Shown: positions 36,402-46,163, numbered from the stretch's first letter. The stretch is 64,000 nucleotides of DNA from Xylanibacter caecicola (GCF_013166515.1 NZ_JABKKJ010000003.1:62001-126000), one strand, 5' to 3'. Notes: a model not told the origin generated them from the sequence alone. Numbers and translations are program-made.

Positions 36402-37244
36402 TTATTTCAAGTCCGTAATCAACGAGAAGTCTTGGTCTCCGTAGTCAAGGTTCTCGCCACCCATGCCCCAGATAAACGTGTAGTTGTGGGTTGCTGCGGC
36501 AGAGTGGATGCTCCATTCGGGAGAAAGCACCGCCTGGTCGCCCTTCATCCATATGTGGCGGGTCTCGTCTATCTCGCCCATGAAGTGGCAAACTGCCTGA
36601 TCCTCGGGAACTTCAAAATAGAAATATGCTTCCATGCGGCGGCTGTGCACGTGTGCAGGCATGGTGTTCCATACGCTTCCCGGTGCCAGTTCCGTCATTC
36701 CCATTTGCAGTTGGCAGGTAGGAACCACCTGCGATACGAGCATTTTGTTTATGTCGCGTTCGTTGCTTGTCTCAAGTGCTCCCATGTGAGCGACAACTGC
36801 TTCAGCCTTCGTTACTTTCTTGCAAGGATATTCCTTATGAGCCGTTACGCTGTTGAAATAGAACTTGGCAGGAGCTGCTGCGTCTTTGCTACTGAATGTG
36901 ACATCACGGTCGCCGCGTCCGATGTAGAGCGCTTCTTTATAGCCCAGTTCGAAAGTCTCGTCTCCCACTTTCACTGTGCCGGCACCGCCAACATTAAACA
37001 GACCGATTTCGCGGCGTGTAGTGAAGTATGGCGCCTTAAGCGGGTCGATGGCTTCGAGCTTCAGTTCTTCGGCAACAGGCATTGCACCGCCCACAACCAT
37101 ACGGTCATACATGGAGTATACCATGTTTACTTCGTCTGCCGCAAACACTTTTTCAATAAGGAAGTCGCGGCGTATTCTTTTGGTGTCATAGCTTTTTGCA
37201 TCCTCAGGATGGGCTGCATAGCGAATTTCATAATTTGTTTTCAT
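36402..37244 (-). CDS. kduI: 5-dehydro-4-deoxy-D-glucuronate isomerase
   Basis: The 280-residue cupin-type enzyme begins MKTNYEIRYAAHPEDAKSYD and contains the metal site HVHSRRMEAYFYF near residue 196 and a further His in MGEIDETRHIWMKG near 230. It isomerises the unsaturated uronate product released by polysaccharide lyases such as those acting on pectin or glycosaminoglycans. kduD follows. Two tandem promoter-like repeats lie upstream. Confidence 0.94.
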   Translation of the reverse strand: MKTNYEIRYAAHPEDAKSYDTKRIRRDFLIEKVFAADEVNMVYSMYDRMVVGGAMPVAEELKLEAIDPLKAPYFTTRREIGLFNVGGAGTVKVGDETFELGYKEALYIGRGDRDVTFSSKDAAAPAKFYFNSVTAHKEYPCKKVTKAEAVVAHMGALETSNERDINKMLVSQVVPTCQLQMGMTELAPGSVWNTMPAHVHSRRMEAYFYFEVPEDQAVCHFMGEIDETRHIWMKGDQAVLSPEWSIHSAAATHNYTFIWGMGGENLDYGDQDFSLITDLK

Positions 37245-37348
37245 AAAAAGTCTTTATTTATTTAAGTTTATCTGCCATTTGCAGTTGGAAAATGCAGAGT
37301 ATACTGTCAAGTAAATATGTGATATGCTTTATATATTGTTTAGGCATG

Positions 37349-37537
37349 ACAAAGATACGAATAAGTCGAGAACAAAACAACAAATTCATTTGTTTTTTGT
37401 CGAGCGAGAGTATATTGGACGCAGTCGAAGACGTAGTCAAAGATACGAATAAGTCGAGAACAAAATAACAAATTCATTTGTTTTTTGTCGAGCGTAAGTA
37501 TATTGGACGGAGTGGAATACGATGTCAAAGATACGAA
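37349..37537 (-). repeat. 88-bp tandem repeat carrying minus-strand promoters for kduI
   Basis: Two copies with an 88-bp period (37349-37436, 37437-37524) and a partial third each contain, on the minus strand, TATCTTTG (37357-37350, 37445-37438, 37533-37526). A TTG lies 20 bp upstream in the two full copies. The unit also holds the palindrome AACAAATTCATTTGTT. Single copies occur at 58857-58925 (before argH, same relation to the gene) and, in the opposite orientation, at 44334-44385 (before rbfA). This fills most of the 37245-37651 gap. Confidence 0.85.
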
Positions 37538-37610
37538 AAAAGCAATCATTCAAAGGAAAATGCCCCTTATTTGTTTCTGTGTGTTGGAGTTATGGATTTT
37601 ACATGTAACG

Positions 37611-37638
37611 AAAAAAGACCGGTTGTGCCGGTCTTTCT
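37611..37638 (-). terminator. Terminator after tRNA-Gln
   Basis: AAAGACCGG and CCGGTCTTT flank a 5-nt loop at about 37614-37636. On the minus strand the stem is followed by TTTTTT. Confidence 0.85.
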
Positions 37639-37651
37639 TGTTTCACGAATG

Positions 37652-37722
37652 TTGTCCAAGGCGGATTCGAACCACCACAAACAGAACCAAAACCTGTTGT
37701 GCTACCATTACACCATTGGACA
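37652..37722 (-). tRNA. tRNA-Gln (anticodon TTG)
   Basis: A 71-nt cloverleaf with acceptor stem TGTCCAA/TTGGACA, D-arm TGGTGTAATGGTAGCA, anticodon stem-loop CAGGTTTTGGTTCTG (TTG) and T-arm GGTTCGAATCC. CCA is not encoded. It lies downstream of tyrS on the same strand. Confidence 0.95.
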
Positions 37723-37835
37723 ATCAATGGTTGAAAAGTTGTGCAAAGGTAGTGGTTTTTTATGCCACTACCAAATTTTTTTATTTGTTTTTTGCGGTAA
37801 TCAGCTTATACAATGGATAATAGAGACCGGTGTAT

Positions 37836-39137
37836 TTATTTCACCGTAACCAGGAAATAGTTCTTCTTTCCACGCTGAACAAGCAGATATTTGCCGCCTA
37901 TGAGGTCTTCGCTTGTCACCACACGGTCGGTGGCAGCAAGCTTTTCCTTGTTCAGCGACACTCCGCCACCCTGTGTCAGCTTGCGCATCTCGCCCTTGCT
38001 TGCGAATATCTTTGCGTCGTCGCATGTGAAACATTCGATGGCTGGCTGTCCGAGCATCTCTTTCGGCAGTTCGAAATGCGGTACGCCTTCGAATATGTCG
38101 AGCAGTGTCTGTTCGTCGAGTTTCTGCAGACTTTCTTTTGTCGACTTGCCGAAAAGTATGCCCGAGGCCTCTACCGCCATGTTATAGTCTTCCTCGGAAT
38201 GCACCATTACGGTCACTTCCTGTGCCAGACGCTTCTGCAATATGCGCTGTCCCGGATCCTGTCTGTGCTCTGCCACCAGTGTGTCGATGGTCTCCTTGTC
38301 GAGACTTGTGAATATCTTTATGTACTTCTCGGCGTCGTCATCGCTCACGTTCAGCCAGAACTGGTAGAACTTGTAGGGAGATGTGCGTTTCGGATCGAGC
38401 CAGATGTTGCCACTTTCGGTCTTTCCGAACTTCTTTCCGTCCGCTTTTGTTATGAGCGGACATGTCAGCGCGTATGTCTCGACATCGTTGCCCAGAGTGC
38501 GGCGTATCAGTTCCGTTCCGGTGGTCATGTTTCCCCATTGGTCGTTGCCTCCGAGCTGCATCTTGCATCCCTTATTCTTGTACAGATAAAGGAAGTCGTA
38601 TCCCTGAAGCAGCTGATATGTAAACTCGGTAAATGACAGACCGTCGCGAGCCTCGCCGTTGAGGCGTTTCTGTACGCTGTCTTTAGCCATCATGTAGTTC
38701 ACTGTTATGTGCTTTCCTACCTCGCGAGCAAAGTCGAGGAATGTGAAATCCTTCATCCAGTCGTAGTTGTTCACCATTTCGGCACTGTTGGGACCGGTGG
38801 CTTCAAAGTCAAGGAACTTCGATACCTGTTTCTTTATACACTCTTGGTTGTGGTATAATGTTTCCTGGTCAAGCAGGTTACGCTCCTGACTTTTACCCGA
38901 CGGGTCGCCTATCATTCCTGTGGCTCCGCCGACAAGGATTATCGGTTTGTGTCCGCAGCGCTGCAGGTGGCGCAGCATCATCACCCCGCAGAGGTGTCCT
39001 ATATGAAGTGAGTCTGCCGTAGGGTCAGTGCCAAGATATGCCGTGACGGTTTCTTTCTGTAACAGTTCCTCTGTTCCCGGCATCATCTGTGCCAGCATTC
39101 CGCGCCATTTCAGTTCTTCAACAAAATTCTTTTTCAT
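37836..39137 (-). CDS. tyrS: Tyrosyl-tRNA synthetase
   Basis: The 433-residue class I enzyme charges tRNA-Tyr. HIGH is at residues 45-48, the KMSKS-equivalent KFGKT at 236-240, and an S4 RNA-binding domain lies at the C-terminus (about 360-430). Length is normal for bacterial TyrRS. It follows yidD by 123 bp on the same strand and precedes tRNA-Gln. Confidence 0.97.
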   Translation of the reverse strand: MKKNFVEELKWRGMLAQMMPGTEELLQKETVTAYLGTDPTADSLHIGHLCGVMMLRHLQRCGHKPIILVGGATGMIGDPSGKSQERNLLDQETLYHNQECIKKQVSKFLDFEATGPNSAEMVNNYDWMKDFTFLDFAREVGKHITVNYMMAKDSVQKRLNGEARDGLSFTEFTYQLLQGYDFLYLYKNKGCKMQLGGNDQWGNMTTGTELIRRTLGNDVETYALTCPLITKADGKKFGKTESGNIWLDPKRTSPYKFYQFWLNVSDDDAEKYIKIFTSLDKETIDTLVAEHRQDPGQRILQKRLAQEVTVMVHSEEDYNMAVEASGILFGKSTKESLQKLDEQTLLDIFEGVPHFELPKEMLGQPAIECFTCDDAKIFASKGEMRKLTQGGGVSLNKEKLAATDRVVTSEDLIGGKYLLVQRGKKNYFLVTVK

Positions 39138-39260
39138 TTTACTTTAATGTATAAATACATCTTTACGGACAGTTATCGTAAAGTCGTAGTTGATATATTG
39201 TTTATTGCGGTGTTATGGATGTCGTTCAGCCATAGACCGCTGTTGTTAAAATTCTTTTTC

Positions 39261-39512
39261 TTACGGTACGGGGTCGTATCCGCTTCCTCCCCACGGGTGA
39301 CAGCGTAACAGCCGTCGTATTGCCAGTGCCATACCCTTTACAGGTCCGTGCTTTATCAGTGCTTGTCGTGCATATTCCGAGCATGAGGGTGTGAACCGGC
39401 ATACGGGAGGCGTGTAAGGCGATATAAACCTTTGGTAAAATATGATTGGCAGGCATAGTATTCTGACCAGTGCCGACGATACCAAGCTTATGGCTTTCTT
39501 TATGGCTTTCAT
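39261..39512 (-). CDS. yidD: Membrane protein insertion efficiency factor YidD
   Basis: The 83-residue protein has an amphipathic N-terminus ([20 protein letters not shown]) and the family core [20 protein letters not shown] followed by [11 protein letters not shown]. YidD assists YidC-dependent membrane insertion. Its start overlaps the rnpA stop by 4 bp, the usual rnpA-yidD arrangement. The yidC gene itself is not here. Confidence 0.95.
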   Translation of the reverse strand: MKAIKKAISLVSSALVRILCLPIIFYQRFISPYTPPVCRFTPSCSEYARQALIKHGPVKGMALAIRRLLRCHPWGGSGYDPVP

Positions 39513-39910
39513 AGCTTTTCCCTCAATCTGGTTAGAAGTTTTATTATCTTGTCTTCCACTTCCGGACTCTTGTGCAGGCTGTTGTCCTGCCAGATGAAAG
39601 CTATCGCTATGCTTTGCCGTTCGCAGTCGTGCAGTTTTCCGAGTATTATGCTTTTGTTTTTTCTGTAAGCCTCACGTATCTGACGTTTTACTCTGTTGCG
39701 TTTTACGGCATGCTTGAAACGTCTTTTCGGTACGCTTACCAGTATTTTTGCGCCCGGTGTGTTGTCTTCGCCGTTCTCGGTCCGCATGTATATCATCCTT
39801 ATAGGAAATGCTGACATAGACCGGCTCTTCCCTCCGTTAAAGAGTTCTTCCGGCAGTGTCCTGCCGGATATGCGCTCCGTTTTTGCCAGTGTCAGTGTGG
39901 CGGATTTCAC
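39509..39910 (-). CDS. rnpA: Ribonuclease P protein component
   Basis: The 133-residue basic protein assists the RNase P RNA in 5' processing of tRNA precursors. The family signature [20 protein letters not shown] is present in the middle. It starts 8 bp after the hemD stop. There is no rpmH upstream, unlike in many bacteria; in its place is the DUF4271-hemD pair, an arrangement of Bacteroidetes. Confidence 0.95.
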   Translation of the reverse strand: MKSATLTLAKTERISGRTLPEELFNGGKSRSMSAFPIRMIYMRTENGEDNTPGAKILVSVPKRRFKHAVKRNRVKRQIREAYRKNKSIILGKLHDCERQSIAIAFIWQDNSLHKSPEVEDKIIKLLTRLREKL

Positions 39911-39918
39911 TCGGATGT

Positions 39919-40668
39919 TTATTTATTGTGCTTTTCGAGATAATTTTTCAGTGCTCCTGTCATGGACGGGCACTCCTTGGACGGTGCTTCGATGGATACC
40001 TCCAGCCCCGCGTCGTGTGCGGCCTTTGCCGTAGCCGGACCGAATGTCGCCACTTTCACACTGTCGTTCTTGCTGTCTCCGAAAGTGCTTTTGAATGCGC
40101 TTATGCCCGACGGGCTGAAGAATATGCACATATCATAGTCGAATGTCTTTACTTCTTCTTCCGTAAAGTCGTTGCTCACAGTGCGGTACATTACACATTC
40201 GGTGTGGTTCAACTTTTTGGAATCGAGCATTTCTTTCATGCTTCCGTCGTTGACATCGCTCATGGGCACAAGATATTTCTCGTTCTTGTGCTTGACCATG
40301 ACAGGTATCAGGTCGTGAATCTTGCCCGTGTTTCCGTAGAACACCTTACGCTTGCGGTATTGCACGTACTTCTGTATATAAAGTGCTATGGTCTCGGTTA
40401 CACAGAAGTACTTCATGTCTTCGGGTATTGCCAGTCTCATTTCGTTGGCAAGATTGAAGAAATTGTCTATGGCATGCCGCGATGTAAACACAATTGCAGT
40501 GTAGTTCAGAATGCTGATTTTCTGCTGGCGGAATTCTTTTGACGTAAGTCCTTCCACCTTTATGAACGGGCGGAAAACCAATTCCACGCCATAGTTTTTG
40601 GCGATATCGAAATAAGGAGATTTCTCACTTGACGGCTTGGGTTGCGATATTAAAATCTTTTTTATCAT
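39919..40668 (-). CDS. hemD: Uroporphyrinogen-III synthase-like protein
   Basis: The 249-residue protein shows the two-domain alternating layout of HemD, with ILISQPKPSSEKSPYFDIAK at the start, IVFTSRHAIDNFFNLA near 80, a KTF-Y-D-CIFFSPSGISAFKSTFG segment near 185 and FGPATAKAAHDAGLEVSIEA near 212. HemD closes hydroxymethylbilane to the type III macrocycle. Sequence is divergent in this family, and the other haem genes are absent from the window, so the role rests on fold-level similarity and conserved synteny with DUF4271. Confidence 0.85.
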   Translation of the reverse strand: MIKKILISQPKPSSEKSPYFDIAKNYGVELVFRPFIKVEGLTSKEFRQQKISILNYTAIVFTSRHAIDNFFNLANEMRLAIPEDMKYFCVTETIALYIQKYVQYRKRKVFYGNTGKIHDLIPVMVKHKNEKYLVPMSDVNDGSMKEMLDSKKLNHTECVMYRTVSNDFTEEEVKTFDYDMCIFFSPSGISAFKSTFGDSKNDSVKVATFGPATAKAAHDAGLEVSIEAPSKECPSMTGALKNYLEKHNK

Positions 40669-40675
40669 CGATGTC

Positions 40676-41701
40676 CTAAAAATTGATTTTCAAGTAATCT
40701 ATTATCGTAGCCAAAGTGCCGTATAACAGCAGCAAAGGCATTATTTCAAGGGCACAAAAGTACAAAAATATTTGCGAAAAAACGGCGTTCCGTTTGAAAA
40801 AGATTATCAGGCACTTATAAAATGACAATATTTTAACAGATATAATGACAATTGCCATGTAGGTGATTGCGTTTTGCGTGGACAGGTCGAAGTATGACAT
40901 GAGCATTACGAGCGGGAATATCGCGATGCTTTCCGTCGATGTGATGAACAGTGAAGAATTGAACCAGCGGCTACTGCTGCGACTGTCGAAAAACACCCAG
41001 TTGACAAACGTTTGGAGCATCATCTTTATTATGAAATATGCCGAAAACGAGCCGAAGAATATTGCTATGAGGTGATATTGCGACTCGAGCACGAATGTGT
41101 CGGCTATGCGGTCTTGTGTGTAGATGAATGCTATCACGGACAGCAGCAGGCATGCTTGCAGGAGGAAGAAAAACTGAAAACGGTATTCGCTGGTTGTTTC
41201 GGTCATTTCGTTCCGGCTTTCGCACGACTCTAAGAAGAAGTTGCGTGCCTGCATGAAGATGAAGCGGCGCGAGTTGGCAAATGCTATCAGCGCGAGGATG
41301 AACCCGCCGAGGAGCATGGCTGTTATGATGTTGTCGCCTTTGATGGTATATGGCACGGGGTCGCCTGCCACGCCATACCGTCCTGCAATTATCTCCGGAT
41401 GATACAGCGAGTCTTTGGAGAAGAAACTTTCCTTATAGTATAGGGGTATGGAAATGTCCTTGTAGCTCTTGCCCTTGTCTTGTCCCGGCAGGTGCAGCGT
41501 GTCCGGACGTGTACTGAGGTGGGTGTTTTCTATATGTATGGATGCCTGTATGGCAGAGTCCTGCTGCCACGGCGTGGCGTCGCGCGGCAGTTTTTTCAGC
41601 ACCTGCGACGGATGCAGCGACACATTGGCGTGTGCAGTATCCTGTACCGCCTGTTGCACCGCCGTTGCTCCTTGTGTCGACGTAGAGTCTGCCGAATACA
41701 T
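40676..41701 (-). CDS. DUF4271 membrane protein
   Basis: The 341-residue product has a soluble, Thr/Ser-rich N-terminal 120 residues and then about six transmembrane helices, matching the Bacteroidetes-specific DUF4271 family. It sits 7 bp before hemD and 22 bp after metK. The function is unknown; constant linkage to hemD suggests a link with tetrapyrrole or envelope biology, which is inference. Confidence 0.85.
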   Translation of the reverse strand: MYSADSTSTQGATAVQQAVQDTAHANVSLHPSQVLKKLPRDATPWQQDSAIQASIHIENTHLSTRPDTLHLPGQDKGKSYKDISIPLYYKESFFSKDSLYHPEIIAGRYGVAGDPVPYTIKGDNIITAMLLGGFILALIAFANSRRFIFMQARNFFLESCESRNEMTETTSEYRFQFFFLLQACLLLSVIAFIYTQDRIADTFVLESQYHLIAIFFGSFSAYFIIKMMLQTFVNWVFFDSRSSSRWFNSSLFITSTESIAIFPLVMLMSYFDLSTQNAITYMAIVIISVKILSFYKCLIIFFKRNAVFSQIFLYFCALEIMPLLLLYGTLATIIDYLKINF

Positions 41702-41723
41702 ATAAGTAGATGTTCAGAATTGC

Positions 41724-42986
41724 TTATTTCAGTCCGAATTTCTCCTTTATCTCGTCCACCCTGTCAAGCTTTTCCCATGTGAACAGTTCCACTTCCACAA
41801 CCTTTGTTTCGTGATACCGGCTTGTGAACGTTTTTGTCTTCACTTCCGGTTTCCGTCCCATGTGCCCGTAGGCTGCCGTTTCGGTGAATATTGGCTGGCG
41901 CAATTTCAGATTTTTCTCTATAGCTTTGGGGCGCAGATCGAACATGTCTGCTATTTTCTTGGCTATCTCGCCGTCGGTCATGTCCACATGGCTCTTGCCG
42001 TATGTGTCTACACAGATGCTTACCGGGCGTGCCACGCCTATGGCATAGCTTATCTGTACGAGCATCTCGTCTGCCACTCCTGCCGCCACCATGTTCTTGG
42101 CTATGTGGCGGGCTGCGTATGCAGCCGAGCGGTCTACCTTGCTCGAGTCTTTGCCGCTGAAGGCGCCTCCGCCGTGTGCGCCTTTGCCGCCGTAGGTGTC
42201 CACGATTATCTTTCTGCCCGTAAGTCCGGTGTCTCCGTGCGGACCTCCGATTACGAACTTGCCCGTGGGGTTGACGAAATATTTGATGTCGTCGTTGAAC
42301 AGTGCGAGCACCTTGCTGCTGTTTATCTGCGCTTTTACGCGGGGTATGAGGATGTTTGTCACGTCGTCCTTGATTTTCGCGAGCATTCTCTCGTCGTCGG
42401 TGTCAAACTCGTCGTGCTGCGTAGACACCACAATCGTATCTATACGTTGCGGCGTGCCATTGTCGTCGTATTCAACGGTCACCTGGCTTTTGGAGTCGGG
42501 ACGGAGATATGTCATCGTCTTTCCTTCTTTCCTTATGTCGGCGAGCGTTCTCATTATAAGGTGTGCAAGGTCGAGCGACACGGGCATATAGCTTTCCGTC
42601 TCGTTTGTCGCATATCCGAACATCATGCCTTGGTCTCCGGCGCCCTGTTCGGTCTCGGTGCCGTTGTCCACGCCTCTGTTTATGTCGTCGCTCTGCTCGT
42701 GTATGGCATTCAGAATGCCGCACGAGTCGCCGTCGAACTGATATTCGGATTTCGTATATCCTATGCGCTTTATCGCGTTGCGTGCTATCGTCTGCAGGTC
42801 GATGTACACATCGCTGTGCACCTCTCCGGCTATTACCACCTGTCCGGTTGTTACGAGTGTCTCTACCGCCACGCGTGCCTTGTCGTCGTATGCAAGAAAC
42901 TGGTCGAGTATCGAGTCTGATATCTGGTCGGCAACCTTGTCGGGGTGTCCTTCCGATACCGATTCTGATGAAAATAGATATGCCAT
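41724..42986 (-). CDS. metK: S-adenosylmethionine synthase
   Basis: The 420-residue enzyme makes SAM from methionine and ATP. The N-terminal [18 protein letters not shown], the ATP-site [12 protein letters not shown] and the glycine-rich [20 protein letters not shown] are diagnostic. It heads a tightly spaced run with DUF4271, hemD, rnpA and yidD, behind a perfect promoter. Confidence 0.98.
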   Translation of the reverse strand: MAYLFSSESVSEGHPDKVADQISDSILDQFLAYDDKARVAVETLVTTGQVVIAGEVHSDVYIDLQTIARNAIKRIGYTKSEYQFDGDSCGILNAIHEQSDDINRGVDNGTETEQGAGDQGMMFGYATNETESYMPVSLDLAHLIMRTLADIRKEGKTMTYLRPDSKSQVTVEYDDNGTPQRIDTIVVSTQHDEFDTDDERMLAKIKDDVTNILIPRVKAQINSSKVLALFNDDIKYFVNPTGKFVIGGPHGDTGLTGRKIIVDTYGGKGAHGGGAFSGKDSSKVDRSAAYAARHIAKNMVAAGVADEMLVQISYAIGVARPVSICVDTYGKSHVDMTDGEIAKKIADMFDLRPKAIEKNLKLRQPIFTETAAYGHMGRKPEVKTKTFTSRYHETKVVEVELFTWEKLDRVDEIKEKFGLK

Positions 42987-43017
42987 GTCTTTATACCTTA
43001 TAAATAAATCAAGGTTG

Positions 43018-43048
43018 CAAAGTTAAGTCAAATAGCTCTAACTGCAAA
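43018..43048 (-). promoter_or_regulatory. Promoter of metK
   Basis: On the minus strand TAACTTTG (43025-43018) is preceded by TTTG (43048-43045) with a 19-bp spacer. The leader to the ATG is about 27 nt. Confidence 0.8.
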
Positions 43049-43149
43049 ATAAAAGCGGGCTTTTTAACTTAAACTTCACCGGTGAGTGACATCGTGCACA
43101 GAGTGTGTATGGTGCTGTCGGTGTGTGGGTGACGACCTTCCGGCTTGCA

Positions 43150-43225
43150 AGAGATGCCCTTTTGCGTTCCAATATGCCACCTTTTAGAGTCTGAAAGGGC
43201 ACCTCTTGGAACCTAAAAGGTATCG
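43150..43225. repeat. AAAGGT-word repeat region overlapping a gene end
   Basis: GATGCCCTTTTGCGTTCCAA, TATGCCACCTTTTAGAG, CTGAAAGGGCACCTCTTGG and AACCTAAAAGGTATCG alternate in orientation. The TAG stop and last codons of the alkylation-repair gene lie within it. Confidence 0.65.
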
Positions 43226-44010
43226 TTCTGATTATCAGTGGGTTTCATCCAGTGTTTTCGCTCCCCATCGTCCATGCGCTCGATGGCGTAGCGCAGGGTG
43301 GTGCGCGGCATGTATTTGTGGTGCTGTTTGAGGAAGGCGCGCAGCATGCCGATGTCTTTCTTTCCAGCTTCACGCAGCATCCAGCCCACCGCCTTGTGTA
43401 TCAGGTCGTGTCTGTGTGTGAGCAGCCGTTCGGCATAACGCAGCACATGGCAAAAGTCGCCGTTGCGTATGGGTGTCAGCGTGGATACTATGGCTATGCG
43501 CTGTTCCCACAGATTGCTGCTTGCGGCAAGACGGTCGAGAGTCTCACGTTTGTGATCCTCGCTGCTCGTGGAGGGCATCACGAGCCATTGCCCGATAATC
43601 TTTGGTGCACTGAGGTCTACAAGGTCCCAGTTGTTTGCGCATCGGGCATGTTGAAGATAAAAGTTTACGGCTTCCTCTCTTGCCTTCATGCAATCCGGGT
43701 CGGAAGCCGCTTTTTTGCCCGAAATCTTGCGGAACTGTTCCACGAGGATGAGAAATCCGCACAGTCTTATCTCGTGTTTTGGCGATGCCAGCAGCTTTGC
43801 TGTCTCGCCGTGCGGCAGTCCTGCCGCGGCAAGAGCCACGCTTCGTGTCACCGGAACCTTTATTCCGAGAAAATCGTCGCCTTCTCCATATTCGCCTTTG
43901 CCTGTCTTGAAAAAGCGTTTCAGTATGTTTCTTTGGCTTTCGTCGCCGAGTGCTTCCATTGTGGCTGCCACCTCGTCTGCCGTAGTGAGTATGTCGCTGA
44001 ATGTTTTCAT
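43213..44010 (-). CDS. AlkD-like DNA alkylation repair protein
   Basis: The 265-residue all-helical protein has the HEAT-like repeat pattern of the DNA alkylation repair (AlkD) family: FLGIKVPVTRSVALAAAGLP, HEIRLCGFLILVEQF, NNWDLVDLSAPKIIGQWL and LIHKAVGWMLREAGKKD. Trp and Asp in NNWDLVDLS are typical. Such glycosylases remove alkylated bases from DNA. The last residues (NDTF) and stop come from the flanking AAAGGT repeat. Confidence 0.88.
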   Translation of the reverse strand: MKTFSDILTTADEVAATMEALGDESQRNILKRFFKTGKGEYGEGDDFLGIKVPVTRSVALAAAGLPHGETAKLLASPKHEIRLCGFLILVEQFRKISGKKAASDPDCMKAREEAVNFYLQHARCANNWDLVDLSAPKIIGQWLVMPSTSSEDHKRETLDRLAASSNLWEQRIAIVSTLTPIRNGDFCHVLRYAERLLTHRHDLIHKAVGWMLREAGKKDIGMLRAFLKQHHKYMPRTTLRYAIERMDDGERKHWMKPTDNQNDTF

Positions 44011-44044
44011 GCAGGCAAAGGTACGGATTATACTTGAGATTTTT

Positions 44045-44208
44045 GAAGAGAAGATAGGGGAATATTGATAAGGAGATAAGGGAAGATAAAAGGAGATATG
44101 TGGCTTGCGCCACAGGAGATAGGGGACAATAGTCTTGTAAAAAGCAACAAGGCTATTGTCTTTTATCTCCCTTTATCTTCTTATATCTTTTTTATCTCCT
44201 TTTTACAT
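44045..44208 (-). repeat. GATAA-type hairpin element, copy 3 (inverted)
   Basis: It is the reverse-oriented relative of 6842-7009: GAGATAAGGGAAGATAAAAG and GTGGCTTGCGCCAC come first, then GGACAATAGTCTTG and the partner CAAGGCTATTGTC, then pyrimidine-rich TTTATCTCC words. More degenerate pyrimidine words continue to about 44330. No gene is seen in the 44011-44492 gap. Confidence 0.82.
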
Positions 44209-44333
44209 TAAACGTTTCTCCACCGAGTAGGCACTATCTCCTCTTTACCCACAACAAAGCATACGTCCTTTATCTCCCCTTTATCTTCCCCATATCTCCT
44301 CTTATCTCCTCCTTAACCCCCTCCTGCTCGGCA

Positions 44334-44385
44334 AAAAACAAATGAATTTGTTGTTTTGCTCTCGACTTATGCGTATATTTGACTC
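44334..44385 (+). repeat. Promoter-bearing repeat (88-bp family), reverse copy
   Basis: AACAAATGAATTTGTTGTTT and CTCTCGACTTATGCG followed by TATATTTG (44374-44381) match the kduI repeat in opposite orientation, so its -7-like box points toward rbfA. Confidence 0.75.
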
Positions 44386-44436
44386 ACAAAATTGGCTTCG
44401 CCACCGCGAACCGGGCTAAAGCCCGACTTTCGCTAT

Positions 44437-44467
44437 TTTGTTTTATCGAATATTCTGCGTATATTTG
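44437..44467 (+). promoter_or_regulatory. Promoter of rbfA
   Basis: TTTG at 44437-44440 and TATATTTG at 44460-44467 with a 19-bp spacer match the consensus exactly. A small hairpin CGGGCTAAAGCCCG (44412-44425) lies just upstream. Confidence 0.8.
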
Positions 44468-44492
44468 CAGTTGAAAAAAGGAAACAAGAATT

Positions 44493-44831
44493 ATGCAGGA
44501 AACAAGACAAAACAAAATAGCACGGCTTCTGCAAAAGGAGTTGAGCATCATATTCCAGTCGCAGACACGCATGATGCACGGCGTAATGATAAGCGTGACA
44601 CGTTGTCGCGTAAGTCCTGACTTGAGCATCTGTACGGCATATCTCAGCGTGTTCCCGTCGGAAAGGGCAGAGGAAATTTTGAATAATATCACGGCAAACG
44701 AAAAGACCGTGCGCTACGAGTTGGGCACGAGAGTGCGCCATCAGTTGCGGATAATACCGGAGTTGCGCTTCTTCGTGGACGACTCTTTAGACTATATCGA
44801 CCGCATAGACGAACTTCTGAAAAAAGGGTAG
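44493..44831 (+). CDS. rbfA: Ribosome-binding factor A
   Basis: The 112-residue KH-type protein helps mature the 30S subunit. Conserved features are QNKIARLLQKELSIIF at the start, SVTRCRVSPDLSICTAYLSV in the middle and VRHQLRIIPELRFFVDDSLD near the C-terminus. It is 6 bp from the next gene, a linkage common in Bacteroidetes. Confidence 0.94.
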   Translation: MQETRQNKIARLLQKELSIIFQSQTRMMHGVMISVTRCRVSPDLSICTAYLSVFPSERAEEILNNITANEKTVRYELGTRVRHQLRIIPELRFFVDDSLDYIDRIDELLKKG

Positions 44832-44837
44832 GGTAGA

Positions 44838-46070
44838 ATGCGGTTTGCCTTTTACATAGCACGGCGTTATCTTTTCTCGAAAAAGAGCACCAATGTCATA
44901 AACATAATCAGCGGGATAAGCGTTGTAGGAGTGGCGGTGGCGACCATGGCTCTTGTGGTGACGCTCAGCGTATTCAACGGCTTTCACGACCTTGTGGCAA
45001 ATCTCTTTACGAGGTTCGACCCGCAGATACAGATTGTACCGGCAAAGGGAAAGACGGCGCCTGCCGACGACCCGGTGCTGGACAGCATACGCCGTATGCC
45101 GCAGGTGGACGTGGCAACGGAGTGTGTGGAGGACAGGGCGCTTGCCATGTACAACGGAAGGCAGGCGATGATAACGCTGAAAGGCGTTGATGATAACTTC
45201 AGGGAACTGACTAATATAACGGATATCCTGTATGGCAACGGTGACTTCTCGCTGCATGCCGCAAATCTTCAGTACGGCACGGTGGGCATACGTCTTGCCG
45301 AGACTCTGGGTATGAGTGCCGACTGGGACGGGTTTCTGAAGATATATGCGCCCAAGCGCGAGGGGCAGTTGGATATGGGAAACCCTATGGACGGCTTTGT
45401 CGAAGACTCGCTGATCTCGCCCGGTGTGGTGTTCATGGTCAAGCAGGCGAAATATGACAAGGGGCATGTAATAGCTCCTATCGCCTTTGCCCGTAACCTA
45501 TTCGGTCAGCAGGGCATGCTGTCGTCGCTTGAAATCAGGCTTAAGGCGGGTAGTGACCTTGATGCCGTGAAGGCAGAGATGAAGAAGGTGGCAGGCGGGA
45601 AATACATAGTGCTCGACCGCTTTGAACAGCAGGAGGATACGTTCAAGATAATGAAGATCGAGAAGCTTATAGCCTATATATTCCTTACTTTTATCCTCGT
45701 GGTGGCGTGTTTCAACATCATCGGTTCGCTGTCGATGCTTATCATAGACAAGAAGGACGATGTGAATACACTGCGCAATCTGGGAGCCGACGACAGAACC
45801 ATTTCGCGCATATTCCTGATGGAAGGGCGTCTGATTTCGCTTGTCGGGGCAGTGGCAGGCATTGCCGTCGGACTGCTGTTGTGCTGGCTGCAACAGACTT
45901 ACGGGCTTGTGGCGCTTGGGCAGAGCAGCGGCTCGTTTATAGTCGAGGCTTACCCTGTCAGTGTTCACCCCGAGGACATTGCCATAATATTTGTAACGGT
46001 GATAGCTGTTGGTTGGATATCCGTGTGGTATCCGGTGAAGATGATAGGTAAGTTGAACAAGAAAAAATGA
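44838..46070 (+). CDS. FtsX/LolE-type ABC transporter permease
   Basis: The 410-residue protein has one N-terminal transmembrane helix (about 22-48), a periplasmic MacB-like core (about 50-260) and three C-terminal helices in an FtsX domain (about 275-405). The start RFAFYIARRYLFSKKSTNVI followed by NIISGISVVGVAVATMALV is typical of LolC/LolE-type lipoprotein-release permeases. No ATPase gene is adjacent, so the partner is encoded elsewhere. Role in lipoprotein sorting is inferred from the family. Confidence 0.9.
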   Translation: MRFAFYIARRYLFSKKSTNVINIISGISVVGVAVATMALVVTLSVFNGFHDLVANLFTRFDPQIQIVPAKGKTAPADDPVLDSIRRMPQVDVATECVEDRALAMYNGRQAMITLKGVDDNFRELTNITDILYGNGDFSLHAANLQYGTVGIRLAETLGMSADWDGFLKIYAPKREGQLDMGNPMDGFVEDSLISPGVVFMVKQAKYDKGHVIAPIAFARNLFGQQGMLSSLEIRLKAGSDLDAVKAEMKKVAGGKYIVLDRFEQQEDTFKIMKIEKLIAYIFLTFILVVACFNIIGSLSMLIIDKKDDVNTLRNLGADDRTISRIFLMEGRLISLVGAVAGIAVGLLLCWLQQTYGLVALGQSSGSFIVEAYPVSVHPEDIAIIFVTVIAVGWISVWYPVKMIGKLNKKK

Positions 46071-46163
46071 TGCGGTAAATATCTGTAACTTTAATTCTTC
46101 AATTACCTTTCTTCACAGGGTTGTCATTCACCCGTGTGAATACAATATCGGAAACTTTAATTT

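Noticed and set aside
41702..43017. SAM riboswitch before metK
   Set aside because: The promoter lies only about 27 nt from the metK ATG, leaving no room for a riboswitch, and no SAM-I type motif is visible.
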